In this document: positions 10,024 through 18,983 of the stretch, piece after piece
Layout: each line of letters starts with the position of its first letter
Position numbering within the stretch: the first letter of the stretch is position 1
NCBI GenBank assembly: GCA_016702555.1
Contig: JADJDV010000005.1
Coordinates: 248,001-312,000, forward strand
Origin: Burkholderiales bacterium
GTDB lineage: Bacteria > Pseudomonadota > Gammaproteobacteria > Burkholderiales > Burkholderiaceae_C
Length of the DNA: 64,000 nt
Direction of reading: 5' to 3'
Position numbers and translations under genes: made by a program
Notes under the pieces: model-generated
Database searches by the model: none
The model's input: the letters and a program-made list of their open reading frames with translations, nothing else
Told to the model about the DNA's origin: nothing

Positions 10024-10263
10024 CCTCTGGCCGTGACGAGAAGCGCAGGGCGTGGGGCGGGCGCGGCAGCGCAGCATGCCCGGCTTCGTGCTCTGACTCG
10101 CTGCGGCTGTCCGAACGGAGCGCTGCAAGCGCGCAGTGAGTTCCGCAGCGCCGCCCCACGATCGAGCATCGCAGGCTGCCCGCAGCTTCGCTGCGGGACA
10201 CGGCCAGTGGGGTCGCCTTTTTCTTTGGTTACTTTCTTTTTGGCGAAACAAAAAGAAAGTAAC
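10024..10263 (-). repeat. dispersed intergenic repeat, copy B (inverted)
   Basis: Read on the minus strand, it starts with a perfect 14-bp inverted repeat GTTACTTTCTTTTT / AAAAAGAAAGTAAC (10228-10263) and then follows the same succession of blocks as copy A down to CCAGAGG. The terminal palindromes differ in sequence between copies but occupy the same place. Together with copy A it forms a large imperfect inverted repeat. Short ORFs here (peptides such as KKKVTKEKGDPTGRVPQ) are a well-known type of spurious annotation and are not proposed as genes. Confidence 0.75.
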
Positions 10264-10329
10264 TGCGCCGCCGGGCGCACTTCCCGGCCAGCAGCACATC
10301 CAACCACACAAACGACAGAACACGCCAGC

Positions 10330-13300
10330 TCAAGCATGTCCCACCTCCACCGGCGGTGAAGCCCGCCGAAACCTAGTCCCAAAACGATCGAACCACAAAT
10401 ACACCACCGGCGTCGTGAACAGCGTCAGCAACTGCGACAACACCAGCCCACCAAAAATCGCCAGCCCCAGCGGCCGCCGCAACTCCGCCCCATCGCCCCA
10501 GCTCAGCATCAGCGGCACGGCCGCCGCCAGCGCCGCCAGCGTGGTCATCAGGATCGGCCGAAAGCGCAGCAGCGCCGCCTGGTGGATGGCGTCGACTGGT
10601 GCCATGCCCTGCCCGCGCTCGGCATCGAGCGCGAAGTCGATCATCATGATCGCGTTCTTCTTCACGATGCCGATCAGCAGGATCAGGCCGATGATGCCGA
10701 CGATGTCGAGCGGGTGTCCGGTGATCCACAGCGCCAGCAGCGCGCCCACGCCGGCCGAGGGCAGCGTGGACAGGATGGTGAGCGGGTGCACGTAGCTCTC
10801 GTACAGCACGCCGAGCACGATGTACACGCACACCAGCGCGGCCAGGATCAGCCACACCTGGTTCGACAGCGAGCTTTCGTAGGCACCGGCCGAGCCGGTC
10901 ATGCGCAGCGTGATGCCAGCCGGCAGCCCCTCGGCCTGCGCCGCCGCCTTGATGGCGCGCACCGCCGCGCCCAGCGACACGCCGGGCGCCAGGTCGAAGC
11001 CGACGCTGGCGGCGGGGTACTGCGCCACGCGCGTGATCTGCAGCGGCGCCGGCCGCTCGCCGATGCGCGCGATGCTGGCCAGCGGCGCGGTCGCGCCCCC
11101 GCTGGTGCGCAGCGGCAGGTTCATCAAGGCGTGCAGGCTGCTCACCTCGCCCTGCTGCGCCTCCAGAATCACGCGGTAGTGATTGGTCTCGGTAAAGATG
11201 GTCGAGACGATGCGCTGGCCGAAGGCGTTGTAGAGCGCGTCGTCGATGCTGCTGGCGGTGATGCCAAGGCGCGCCGCGCTGTCGCGATCGACCTCGACGA
11301 AGGCCGCGCGGCCCTGCGCGCCGGCGTCGGTGCTGGCGCCGCGCAGCTCGGGCAGGCCGGCGATCCGCTCGGCCAGGCGTTGCGCCCAGGTGTTGACCTT
11401 CTCGGTGTTCACGCCCTCGAGCGCGAAGCGGTATTCGGTCGGGCCGCCCTCGCTGTCCACCGTCAGGTCCTGAGTCGGCTGCACCAGCACGGTGACGCCG
11501 GGCGCCGCGGCTTCCGCCACCCGGCGCAGGCGCCGCATGATCTCTGGCTGGCCATCGCCCCAGATGCCCAGCGGTGCCAGATTGGCCACCAGGCGCCCGT
11601 AGCTGAGCATGGTGTTGTTGGCCGCGTCCACGCCGACCACCGAGCTCACCGTGCGCACCGCCGGGTCGGCCAGCACCGCCGCGGCCGCCGCCGCCTGCAG
11701 CGCCGCCATGCGGTCGAAGGACACGTCGGGCGCCGCCTGCACGCGCAGCTGCAGCTGGCCGGTGCTTTGCGTGGGGAACAGGCCCTTCGGGATCGCCCAG
11801 TACATCAGCACCGTCAGCAGCAGCGTGCCCACGGCCACCAGCAGGGTCAGCGGCTGGTGCGCCAGCACCCAGTGCAGGCCGCGGTCGTAGCTGGCGATCA
11901 GGCGATCGATGCCGCGCTGGATGGCGGCACTGAAGCGGCCTTGAGCCTCACCGAGAGGCTGCAGCCAGCGCGCCGACATCATCGGCACCAGGGTCAGCGA
12001 CACCACCGCCGAGATCAGGATGGTCAGCGCCAGCGTCACCGCGAATTCGCGGAACAGCCGCCCGATCACCTCCTGCATGAACAGAAGCGGAATCAGCACC
12101 GCCACCAGCGACACCGTGAGCGAGATGATGGTGAAGCCGATCTCGCCGGCGCCCTCGATGGCGGCCTGCCAGGGGGATTTGCCCATCTCCCGATGGCGGG
12201 CGATGTTTTCAATGACCACGATCGCATCGTCCACCACGAAGCCGGTGGCGATCGTCAGCGCCATCAGGCTGAGGTTGTTGAGCGAATAGCCCAGCAGGTA
12301 CATCGCCCCGGCCGCGCCGACCAGCGAGATCGGCACCGCGATGCTGGCGATCAGCGTGGCGCGCAGGTTGTGCAGGAAGAAAAAGATCACCAGCACCACC
12401 ATCAGCACCGCCAGCACCAGCTCCAGCTGCACGTGGTGCACCGAGGCGCGAATGCCCTGGGTGCGGTCGGCCAGCACCTGCACGCGCACGCTCTCGGGCA
12501 GGCTTTGCTGCAGGCTGGGCAACTGCTTCTGGATCGCGTCCACGGTGGCGATCACGTTGGCGCCCGGCTGGCGCTGCACGTTCAGGATGATGGCGGGGGC
12601 CAGCGCGGCGCCCGCCTCGCCATCGCCGCGGAGGCCGGACCAGGCGCCCAGGCGGCTGTTCTCCGAGCCCGGAATCACCTCGGCCACGTCCTTCAGCCGC
12701 ACCGGCGCGCCGCCACGCCAGGCCACGATCAGCTCGCGGTACTGCTCCACAGTCAGCAGCTGGTCATTGCTGTTGATCGAATACGCGCGCAGCGGCCCGT
12801 CGAAGCTGCCCTTGGCGCTGCTGACGTTGTTGCCGGTGATCGCCGTGCGCAGGCTGTCCAGCCCCAGGCCCATGCTGGCCAGCGCCTCCAGATTGCCCTG
12901 CACGCGCACCGCGGGCGCTGCCCGCCCGCCAGCGTGACCAGGCCGACCCCGCCGATCTGGCTGATGCGCTGCGCCAGCCGCGTGTTGACCATGTTCTGCA
13001 CCTCGGTCAGCGGCAGGCTGGCGGAGGTGATCGCCAGCGTCAGGATCGGCGCGTCGGCCGGGTTCACCTTGGCGTACACCGGCGGCGCCGGCAGGTCGGC
13101 CGGCAGCAGCGCGCCGCCGGCGTTGATGGCCGCCTGCACCTGCTGCTCGGCGGCGTCCATCGACAGCGACAACGCAAACTGCAGCGTGACGATCGACACC
13201 CCCGCCGCGCTGGTGCTGCCCATGCGCGTCAGCCCCGCCATTTGGCCGAACTGCCGCTCCAGCGGCGCGGTGACGGTGCGGCTCATCACGTCCGGGCTGG

Positions 13301-13460
13301 CGCCCGGGTACAGCGTCTGCACCTGGATGGTCGGGTAGTCCACCTGCGGCAGCGCCGCCAGCGGCAGCAGGCGCAGCCCCAGCAGCCCCGACAGCACGAT
13401 GGCCAGCATGAACAGGCCGGTGGCGACGGGGCGCTGGATGAACAGGCGCGAGACGTTCAT
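10330..13460 (-). pseudogene. RND multidrug efflux permease, MdtB/MuxB-like, one frameshift
   Basis: Second inner-membrane pump subunit of the operon. Starts at ATG 13460 (MNVSRLFIQRPVATGLFML) and runs about 183 codons to LVTLAGGQRP near 12912. There the frame shifts, and similarity resumes as AVRVQGNLEALASMGLGLD to the stop at 10330. Inserting a single C in the CGCCC run would restore GGQRPAVRVQ, the sequence normal for the family. The remaining protein is full length with ATGFVVDDAIVVIEN (TM4 proton-relay Asp pair) and GIVKKNAIMMIDFALDAE. A single-base loss in a homopolymer is suggestive of a sequencing artefact, but real inactivation is possible. Confidence 0.85.
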
Positions 13461-13491
13461 GCGCGTGCCCCGGCTTGATGAGACCACTTAA

Positions 13492-13511
13492 GAGACCTAA
13501 AATAAGGTCTC
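13492..13511. promoter_or_regulatory. palindromic operator candidate of the toxin-antitoxin pair
   Basis: GAGACCT-AAAATA-AGGTCTC is a perfect 7-bp inverted repeat with an AT-rich 6-base spacer. It ends 15 bases before the antitoxin start and just ahead of its AAAGGAG ribosome site. Phd/YefM antitoxins usually autorepress by binding such palindromes, so this is the likely operator (inference from position and symmetry). Confidence 0.6.
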
Positions 13512-13526
13512 CAAAGGAGTCCTGCC

Positions 13527-13775
13527 ATGTCCCATCCCATCCTCGCCGACACGGCGGCCAGCATTTCCGAACTCAAAGCCAACCCCATGAAAGTGGTGGC
13601 CAGCGGCCACGGCATGCCGATTGCCGTACTGAACCGCAACGCGCCAGCGTTCTACTGCGTACCTGCCGCCGCGTACGAGGCCATGATGGAACTGATTGAC
13701 GACACACAACTGCTGCGACTGATCGAGCAACGCCAGCACGAAGCCTCGATTGCCGTGACGCTGGATGAGCTATAG
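13527..13775 (+). CDS. Phd/YefM-family antitoxin
   Basis: 82-residue antitoxin (MSHPILADTAASISELKANP...). The N-terminal part with ISELKANPMKVV and the following PIAVLNRNAPAFY strand is the Phd/YefM DNA-binding fold; the C-terminal tail after residue 60 would wrap the toxin. A strong ribosome site AAAGGAG precedes ATG 13527. Its stop lies inside the toxin gene (11-bp overlap), the usual arrangement for coupled expression. The palindrome at 13492-13511 is its likely operator. The pair is on the plus strand inside an otherwise minus-strand efflux operon, which points to insertion. Confidence 0.88.
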   Translation: MSHPILADTAASISELKANPMKVVASGHGMPIAVLNRNAPAFYCVPAAAYEAMMELIDDTQLLRLIEQRQHEASIAVTLDEL

Positions 13776-14055
13776 CCTGCGCTTCAAGGAATCGGCGTTG
13801 AAGGAGTGGCACCGGCTCAGCCAGCCGGTGCGACAGCAGTTCAAGAAAAAACTCGCCGAGCGGCTGGAGCAGCCCCGCGTGCCGAGCGCTGCCCTGCACG
13901 GCGTGCGCGACCTCTACAAGATCAAGCTGCGGGCAGCGGGTTTCCGGTTGGTGTACCAAGTCGATGACGACATCGTCACCGTGACCGTGATCGCCGTCGG
14001 CAAACGTGAGCGCAACGAGGTGTATGCAGCGGCCCGCCAACGGCTGAGGAACTGA
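13765..14055 (+). CDS. RelE/ParE-family toxin
   Basis: 96-residue basic protein (SLRFKESALKEWHRLSQPVR...). It has the RelE-type N-terminal helices (FKKKLAERLEQPRV), the central LYKIKLRAAGFRLVYQV strand with conserved Arg residues, and a C-terminal VIAVGKRERNEVY. RelE-like toxins cleave mRNA at the ribosome. The size and all typical segments are intact. It overlaps the Phd-like antitoxin upstream by 11 bp. The end of the gene abuts a remnant of an RND pump gene on the other strand. Confidence 0.88.
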   Translation: MSYSLRFKESALKEWHRLSQPVRQQFKKKLAERLEQPRVPSAALHGVRDLYKIKLRAAGFRLVYQVDDDIVTVTVIAVGKRERNEVYAAARQRLRN

Positions 14056-14061
14056 AACCGC

Positions 14062-14172
14062 CGGCTGCACCCGCGTCAGGCGACCCAGGCGCAGCAGCCC
14101 CAACAGCACGGATGCGGGACTGGACGAACCGGTGGCGTCAGCGCGCTGGATGAAGAGGCGGTCGGGGTCCAT
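14062..14172 (-). pseudogene. remnant of the 5' end of an RND pump gene
   Basis: Reading from ATG 14172, the minus strand encodes MDPDRLFIQR-ADATGSSSPASVLLGLLRLG, which lines up with the start of the pump gene at 13460 (MNVSRLFIQRPVATGLFMLAIVLSGLLGLRLL). At DNA level CTCTTCATCCAGCGC, GCCACCGG and GTGCTGTTGGGGCTGCTG match closely. It breaks off exactly where the toxin gene ends. The simplest reading is that the toxin-antitoxin pair entered at the start of the pump gene and left a decayed copy behind. Confidence 0.65.
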
Positions 14173-14243
14173 GACCTGGTCACCAATGGGTGTGAGTGAT
14201 GCGTACTCGTCCGGAACCCAGAAGCTCGGCGCGCCGGACATTT

Positions 14244-14483
14244 CTACAGTTCAGTCCGAGCCGTGATGTAGGCATAGTCACCCACTTGCGCCGTGTAGCG
14301 CGACTTGATCGCGGCAAAGGCACCACTGCGAAGATCGGCGGTCAACTGTGCCAGTCCATCCCCCAGCTCGGCTGGCTGCGCCAGATTCGCAAACGAACTG
14401 ATATTGGCTCGCACGGCGGGATCCAGGTATGCGTAGGTTTCGCCAATGCGGTCGTAAAGCGCCGATGCTTGCCGGCTGATCAT
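14244..14483 (-). pseudogene. probable internally deleted methyltransferase remnant
   Basis: A 79-residue frame starting at ATG 14483 (MISRQASALYDRIGETYAYL). The beginning, ALYDRIGETYAYLDPAV, looks like the N-terminus of small SAM-dependent methyltransferases (YDxIGxxYxxxDP). The end, DLRSGAFAAIKSRY followed by VGDYAYITAR, resembles the C-termini of the same proteins (DLxSGxWxxxY...YRL). The SAM-binding core that should lie between is absent, so this seems to be an internal-deletion remnant. It sits 32 bp after the efflux adaptor gene. The identification is by eye and tentative; it could be an unrelated small protein. Confidence 0.4.
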
Positions 14484-14515
14484 GATCTCTTCGCTGCCTT
14501 GACTGCAATGGGTAG

Positions 14516-16042
14516 TCACTGCGTACCCTGTTGCACGCGCTGCTCGCGCAGCTTCTGCAAATAGGTGCGGCGCTCTTCCGGCGGCATCGCCATCAGCTTC
14601 TCGCGCAACTCGGGCGGCAGGCGATCCAGCGCGCCCGCGCGGCTGGCGGCTGCGGCGGGCGCCGACGCTGGGGGCGCAGCACCTGCGTTGCCCGCACCAC
14701 CCGCGCCACCTGCACCATTGGCGCCGCCACGCGGCGCACTGGCCGCAGCGGCGCCCGGCGAGCGGCCCGCGGGCCGCTCGCCCGCCAACATCACCCGGCC
14801 GCCGTCCTTGACCCGGTCGCCGCCCTCGGTGACCACCAGCTCGCCCGCCTGCAGGCCGGAAGCGATCAGGATGTGCTCCACCGTGGCGCCGCCGCGCCTG
14901 ACGGCGCGCATGCGCGCATTGCGCTCGGCATCGACCACGTACACGTATTCACCGTCCGGCCCCATGCGCACGGCGGTCACCGGCACCAGCACGCCGGGCG
15001 TGGCGCCCAGCTGCAGTCGCACGTTGACGAACTGGTTGGGAAACAGGCGCGCGCCGGCGTTGTCGAAGCGCGCCTTGGCCTGCAGCGTGCCGGTGGTGGT
15101 GTCGATGACGTTGTCGAGCGTCAGGAAACGCCCGCTGGCCAGCACCTCGTCGCGCGTGCGGTCCAGCGCCTGCACCGGCAGCGCACCGGCGGATGGGCGC
15201 CCTCCGCTGTTCGCGCCGCTTGGGGACGACCCGGCAGCGGCGCGCTGCGCCGCCAGCACGTCGGGCACGCGGTCCTGCGGCACCGCGAACTTGACGTCGA
15301 TCGGCGCCATCTGCGTGATGGTGGCGATGCCGGTGGTGGCGCCGGCCTGCACCATGTTGCCGGGGTCCACCGCACGCAGGCCGATGCGGCCGCTGATGGG
15401 CGCGGTGATGCGCGCGTAGCCCAGGTTGATGCGCGCGTTGCCCTCGCTGGCGGTGCTGCTCTGCACCTGGCCCTCCAGCTGCTTGACCAGCGCGGCCTGC
15501 GTGTCCACGTCCTGCCGGGCGATGGAGTCCTGCTTCCACAGCGTTTCGTAGCGGCCCAGCGTGACGCGCGCGGCCGACAGCTGCGCCTGGATGCGCGCGC
15601 GCTCGCCCTGCGCCTGCGCCAGCGCCTGCTCGAACGGGCGCGGGTCGATGCGCGCGAGCAGCTGGCCTTTTTGCACCGCCTGGCCCTCGGTGAACAGCAC
15701 CTCGGTGAGCACGCCAGAGACTTGCGGGCGCAGCACCACCTGCGTGACGGGCGTGACGGTGCCCAGCGCGTTGATGACGATGGGCAGTTCGCCCTGGCGC
15801 GCCTCGGCCACGCCGACGGTGGCCGAAGCCCCACCGGCCATCGCGGCGGGCCCACCCGCGCCGCGCCCACCCGGCCCGCCCGCGCGCGCGGCCGGCGCCG
15901 CCGGTGCCTTGGCGCGCTGCACCAGCCACCAGGCGCTGCCCGCCAACGCCAGCACGAACAGCAGCGCCAGTACGCGGCCCAGCCAGCGGCTGCGCACGGG
16001 GATCGAAGACGGCGGGACAGGTGGCAGGGAATCGGTGGACAT
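14516..16042 (-). CDS. RND efflux periplasmic adaptor (MdtA/MuxA-like)
   Basis: 508-residue membrane-fusion protein linking the RND pump to the outer-membrane channel. N-terminal anchor helix at about residues 20-40 (WLGRVLALLFVLALAGSAWW), then a Gly/Ala-rich linker, the biotinyl-lipoyl half motifs (LRPQVSGVLTEVLFTEGQAV and ITAPISGRIGLRAVDPGNMV), a coiled-coil hairpin between them, and a beta-barrel. The C-terminal tail is unusually long and Gly/Ala-rich (about residues 430-480), ending in ELREKLMAMPPEERRTYLQKLREQR, which is more than the family minimum. ATG 16042 chosen; upstream frame is unrelated. First gene of the efflux operon; pumps follow after the inserted region. Confidence 0.9.
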   Translation of the reverse strand: MSTDSLPPVPPSSIPVRSRWLGRVLALLFVLALAGSAWWLVQRAKAPAAPAARAGGPGGRGAGGPAAMAGGASATVGVAEARQGELPIVINALGTVTPVTQVVLRPQVSGVLTEVLFTEGQAVQKGQLLARIDPRPFEQALAQAQGERARIQAQLSAARVTLGRYETLWKQDSIARQDVDTQAALVKQLEGQVQSSTASEGNARINLGYARITAPISGRIGLRAVDPGNMVQAGATTGIATITQMAPIDVKFAVPQDRVPDVLAAQRAAAGSSPSGANSGGRPSAGALPVQALDRTRDEVLASGRFLTLDNVIDTTTGTLQAKARFDNAGARLFPNQFVNVRLQLGATPGVLVPVTAVRMGPDGEYVYVVDAERNARMRAVRRGGATVEHILIASGLQAGELVVTEGGDRVKDGGRVMLAGERPAGRSPGAAAASAPRGGANGAGGAGGAGNAGAAPPASAPAAAASRAGALDRLPPELREKLMAMPPEERRTYLQKLREQRVQQGTQ

Positions 16043-16185
16043 GCGGGACAGAAGGCGCGGCACCAATCGGAGCCGCGTGATTTTGCGCTCAGTGCATCCT
16101 AGCGGCAGCCGATGCCCGGGCCGTGATGGCGAGTTGAAGAAATGTAAAGTTGCCGCGCCCTGCCCACGCCGCTGTGGGCGCCGCG

Positions 16186-18969
16186 TCAGGGAAACACCGG
16201 CACCACGCTCAGCTCGGGCAGCGGCGAGACCAGCTCGCGCGTGCCGCGCCCGAAGGGCGCGATGACGATGGGCGCGTAGCTCAGCGTGTCGTCTGCGAAC
16301 CGGCCCACCGCCTGGTAGGTGCCCAGGCCGCTCAGGCCGGCCACCAGCACGACGGACCAGCGCGCATCCAGCGGGTTGTCGCCCGCGGCCAGCACCGCGC
16401 TTTCGGGGTGGGTGTAAAGCTGCCCGCGCACCTGGAACGAGCGCGCGCCGAAGTCCACGCCCCATTGCGCCGCAAAGCGCTGGCTGACGGCGTTGGTGGC
16501 GGGTCGGCCCACCAGCAGCAGGTGGTGCCGGCGCAAGTCGTCGTCACTCACTTCGCGGTCGGACCTGATGGGCGGCTGCACGTTGTGCTCGCGCCGGCGC
16601 AGCGCGGTCTGCAGCAGGCGCGCGGCTTCGTGGTTGCCGACTTCGTCGTCCTGCGTGCCATAGACGATGAGGGCATGCTCCAGCTCATCGTCCAGCGTGA
16701 GGATGGTGAACGGCGAGCCGTTGCCGCGCGCGGTAACGCCGTGCTGGTCGACCACCACGCGCAGCGGACGGGCGCGCGTGCGGAGGCGGATGCGCGGGTG
16801 CTCGGCGTCGAACACCTGCGTCTGCGTGACCTCGCCCTGCGCGGTTTCGATGGTGACGGGCACCGCCAGCGCGGGGCCGAGGCGGGCCACGTCGAGCGTC
16901 ACCCAGGTGTCCCAGCCGCCGCCCGCCGCGCGCGCTTCGGCGCCGGTCACGGCCAGTTGCGGCAGGCCGCTGCGCTGCGTCCACCAGTCGAACAAGGGCG
17001 CCAGCGGCCGAGGCGTGAGCGGCTGCAAAAAATCCTGCAGATCGCGCGTGGCCACGGCCTGGCCGTTGCGCTCGCGCCCGAAGCGGCGCATCGCCGCATC
17101 GAAGGCCTTGGCGCCAACGATGTCGCGCAGCGTATGCAGGAACAGCACGCCCTTGCCCTCGGCCAGTTGGTAGCCCAGCGGATCGCCCATGTCGGCGCGC
17201 GTCTGCGCCAGCGGCCGGTCGTGCCCCGCGCGCTCGGCGCGGCCGAACAGGCTGCGGTAGTAGCCCAGCTCGACGCCCAGGCCGTCCATCGGATCGGCCG
17301 GCGCCGCGTCCGGCGCATCGGGCGCGGCGCGCTCGGCCAGGATGCGCTCGAGCCGCGCGAAGCCGAGGCTGAGCCAGATGTCGGCGTCGCTGGCCGGCAG
17401 CAGCGTGCCCTGCCAGTACGGCGGCTGAGGTTTGGCCACTGATGGCTTGGGCGCTGCCCAGGCCTGTCGCGGATGGGGCCGGTCGGCGGGCGCTGCGGCG
17501 GGCGTGTCGGGAGGCGCCTGCACCTGCAACAGCGTCCAGGGGTTCTGGATCAGCGGTCGGATCGCCGCGTGGTCGCGCGCCTCCTGCGCCGTGGGCGGCC
17601 ACAGCGTGCCGGTGGGCGGGCCGAACGAGGCCCAGGTCTGCAATTGGCCGGCCAGCCGCGCGTCGGCGGCCTTGGCGTCGATGCCGTAGGCGGACACGAT
17701 CTCGGGCGTGGACAGCAGCGTGCGCGCAAACTGCAGGTCGATCTTGCCCTTGTGCTCGCGGTAGGCGCGCAGCCACACGGCATCGCGCTTGGACGGCGCA
17801 TAGGTCGCCGCCGCCGAAGGCCGCCCGTCGCGCCGCGCCGTGGCGGCCAGGCGCGCGCCCGGCTCCTTGATGTTGTTGTCGCTCCAGTAGAAGCCCTCGG
17901 CACCCTCGAACCATTCGTTGCGGCTGCCGCGGTGCAGCCGGCTCTGACCGCCGGTCAGGGTCAGCAAGGCGATCTCGTTGCGCTTCAGGTCGCCCATCAC
18001 CCATTCGGTCGAGCACAAGCCGTTGTCGCCCTGGGTCAGCATTGCGGTGGCTTCGTCGATGCTGCCCGCGTACTGCTGCGCCTGCCGGATGCGCGCGGCC
18101 AGCGGCGTGCCGCCGGCCACCATCGGCCCCTGGTCGAGCGTGGTTTCGGCCAGCAGCATGCCGGCCGCGTTGATCGAATAATCCATGCCGCTGTGCATGC
18201 CGCCCGGCGTGGTCTGCATGACGAAGCGGTGGCCCTCGGTGGGCTGCACCTCCATCCACAGGTTGTAGAAGTTGGCCGGGTACAGGTCGTACATGGTGAT
18301 GTGGCCGAACACGATCTGCCCGTCCGCCGTCGCCGGCCCGTTGGCGATGAAGGCGTTGCAGCGCTGCGGGCGTTTCCTGGACCGGCGTGCCGCCAGCAGC
18401 ACCGGGTCCAGTGGCTGCTGCGTCGCCCCGCGGATGTCGGGAGCATCCTTGGTCACCACCAGCGCGTCCTGGATCGAGTCGATCTCGTTTGAGGCGTTGA
18501 GCGTGATGATGTCCAGCACGTCGAGCCGGCGGCCATGGGCGCGTGCGCCAGCGGCGTTGGCGCCATCCGCGATGCTCCGCATCTCCTGCATCTGCTCGGG
18601 CGGAAAGCCCTTCAGAAACAACTGCCGCGCCACCTCGCGGTTCTGCGCCCAGGCGGCGGCCGGCGCCTTGGGGCCCCAGAACTCAGACAGCGCGCGGATG
18701 TAGGCGGCGATCTCGGCGGCCATCAGATGCCCGTGCTGCAGGCCGCGCTCGCGCGGCGCGCCCTCGATGTGCAGCACCGTCCAGCCCGCCTGCGGGTAGC
18801 GCCAGCCGGCGCCCCAGCGCTGTACGGTCGCGGGGTCGATCGACGCCGAGGCGTCGGACGGCTGGGCCGCTACGGGCGCGTTGGCAAACGTCATCGCGAT
18901 GGCCAGCGCCCACAGGACCCACAGCAGGTGCCACCGGGACGGAGTGCGAACGCCAGGCAGCTTGTTCAC
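16186..18969 (-). CDS. secreted C45-family-like hydrolase with a peptidase-M1-like C-terminal region
   Basis: About 927 residues. The N-terminal signal/anchor (LLWVLWALAIAMTFANAPVAAQ) suggests export. The first half resembles peptidase C45/phospholipase-B-like N-terminal-nucleophile hydrolases: GAPRERGLQHGHLMA, then QRCNAFIANGPATADGQIVFG, where the Cys at about residue 204 would be the autocatalytically exposed nucleophile, and MHSGMDYSINAAGMLLAETTLDQG. After a Pro/Ala-rich linker, YQLAEGKGVLFLHTLRDIVG and FGRERNGQAVATRDLQDFLQP resemble the helical part of M1 aminopeptidases, but I see no HExxH zinc motif. Start is GTG 18969, with GAGAGG just upstream; the longer ATG frame (19011) overlaps the preceding gene. 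The substrate is unknown. Confidence 0.75.
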   Translation of the reverse strand: MNKLPGVRTPSRWHLLWVLWALAIAMTFANAPVAAQPSDASASIDPATVQRWGAGWRYPQAGWTVLHIEGAPRERGLQHGHLMAAEIAAYIRALSEFWGPKAPAAAWAQNREVARQLFLKGFPPEQMQEMRSIADGANAAGARAHGRRLDVLDIITLNASNEIDSIQDALVVTKDAPDIRGATQQPLDPVLLAARRSRKRPQRCNAFIANGPATADGQIVFGHITMYDLYPANFYNLWMEVQPTEGHRFVMQTTPGGMHSGMDYSINAAGMLLAETTLDQGPMVAGGTPLAARIRQAQQYAGSIDEATAMLTQGDNGLCSTEWVMGDLKRNEIALLTLTGGQSRLHRGSRNEWFEGAEGFYWSDNNIKEPGARLAATARRDGRPSAAATYAPSKRDAVWLRAYREHKGKIDLQFARTLLSTPEIVSAYGIDAKAADARLAGQLQTWASFGPPTGTLWPPTAQEARDHAAIRPLIQNPWTLLQVQAPPDTPAAAPADRPHPRQAWAAPKPSVAKPQPPYWQGTLLPASDADIWLSLGFARLERILAERAAPDAPDAAPADPMDGLGVELGYYRSLFGRAERAGHDRPLAQTRADMGDPLGYQLAEGKGVLFLHTLRDIVGAKAFDAAMRRFGRERNGQAVATRDLQDFLQPLTPRPLAPLFDWWTQRSGLPQLAVTGAEARAAGGGWDTWVTLDVARLGPALAVPVTIETAQGEVTQTQVFDAEHPRIRLRTRARPLRVVVDQHGVTARGNGSPFTILTLDDELEHALIVYGTQDDEVGNHEAARLLQTALRRREHNVQPPIRSDREVSDDDLRRHHLLLVGRPATNAVSQRFAAQWGVDFGARSFQVRGQLYTHPESAVLAAGDNPLDARWSVVLVAGLSGLGTYQAVGRFADDTLSYAPIVIAPFGRGTRELVSPLPELSVVPVFP

Positions 18970-18983
18970 CAATGCCTCTCGCT

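Noticed and set aside
9546..10382. Possible genes of 80-280 codons in the gap between the two RND pumps
   Set aside because: They read through the inverted repeat pair and its palindromes in several frames; peptides such as KKKVTKEKGDPTGRVPQ are a known kind of false annotation.
5685..13338. Long plus-strand frames (5685-8102, 8290-9711, 10582-13338)
   Set aside because: Antisense to the RND pump and channel genes; composition is His/Arg/Gln-rich and without domain similarity.
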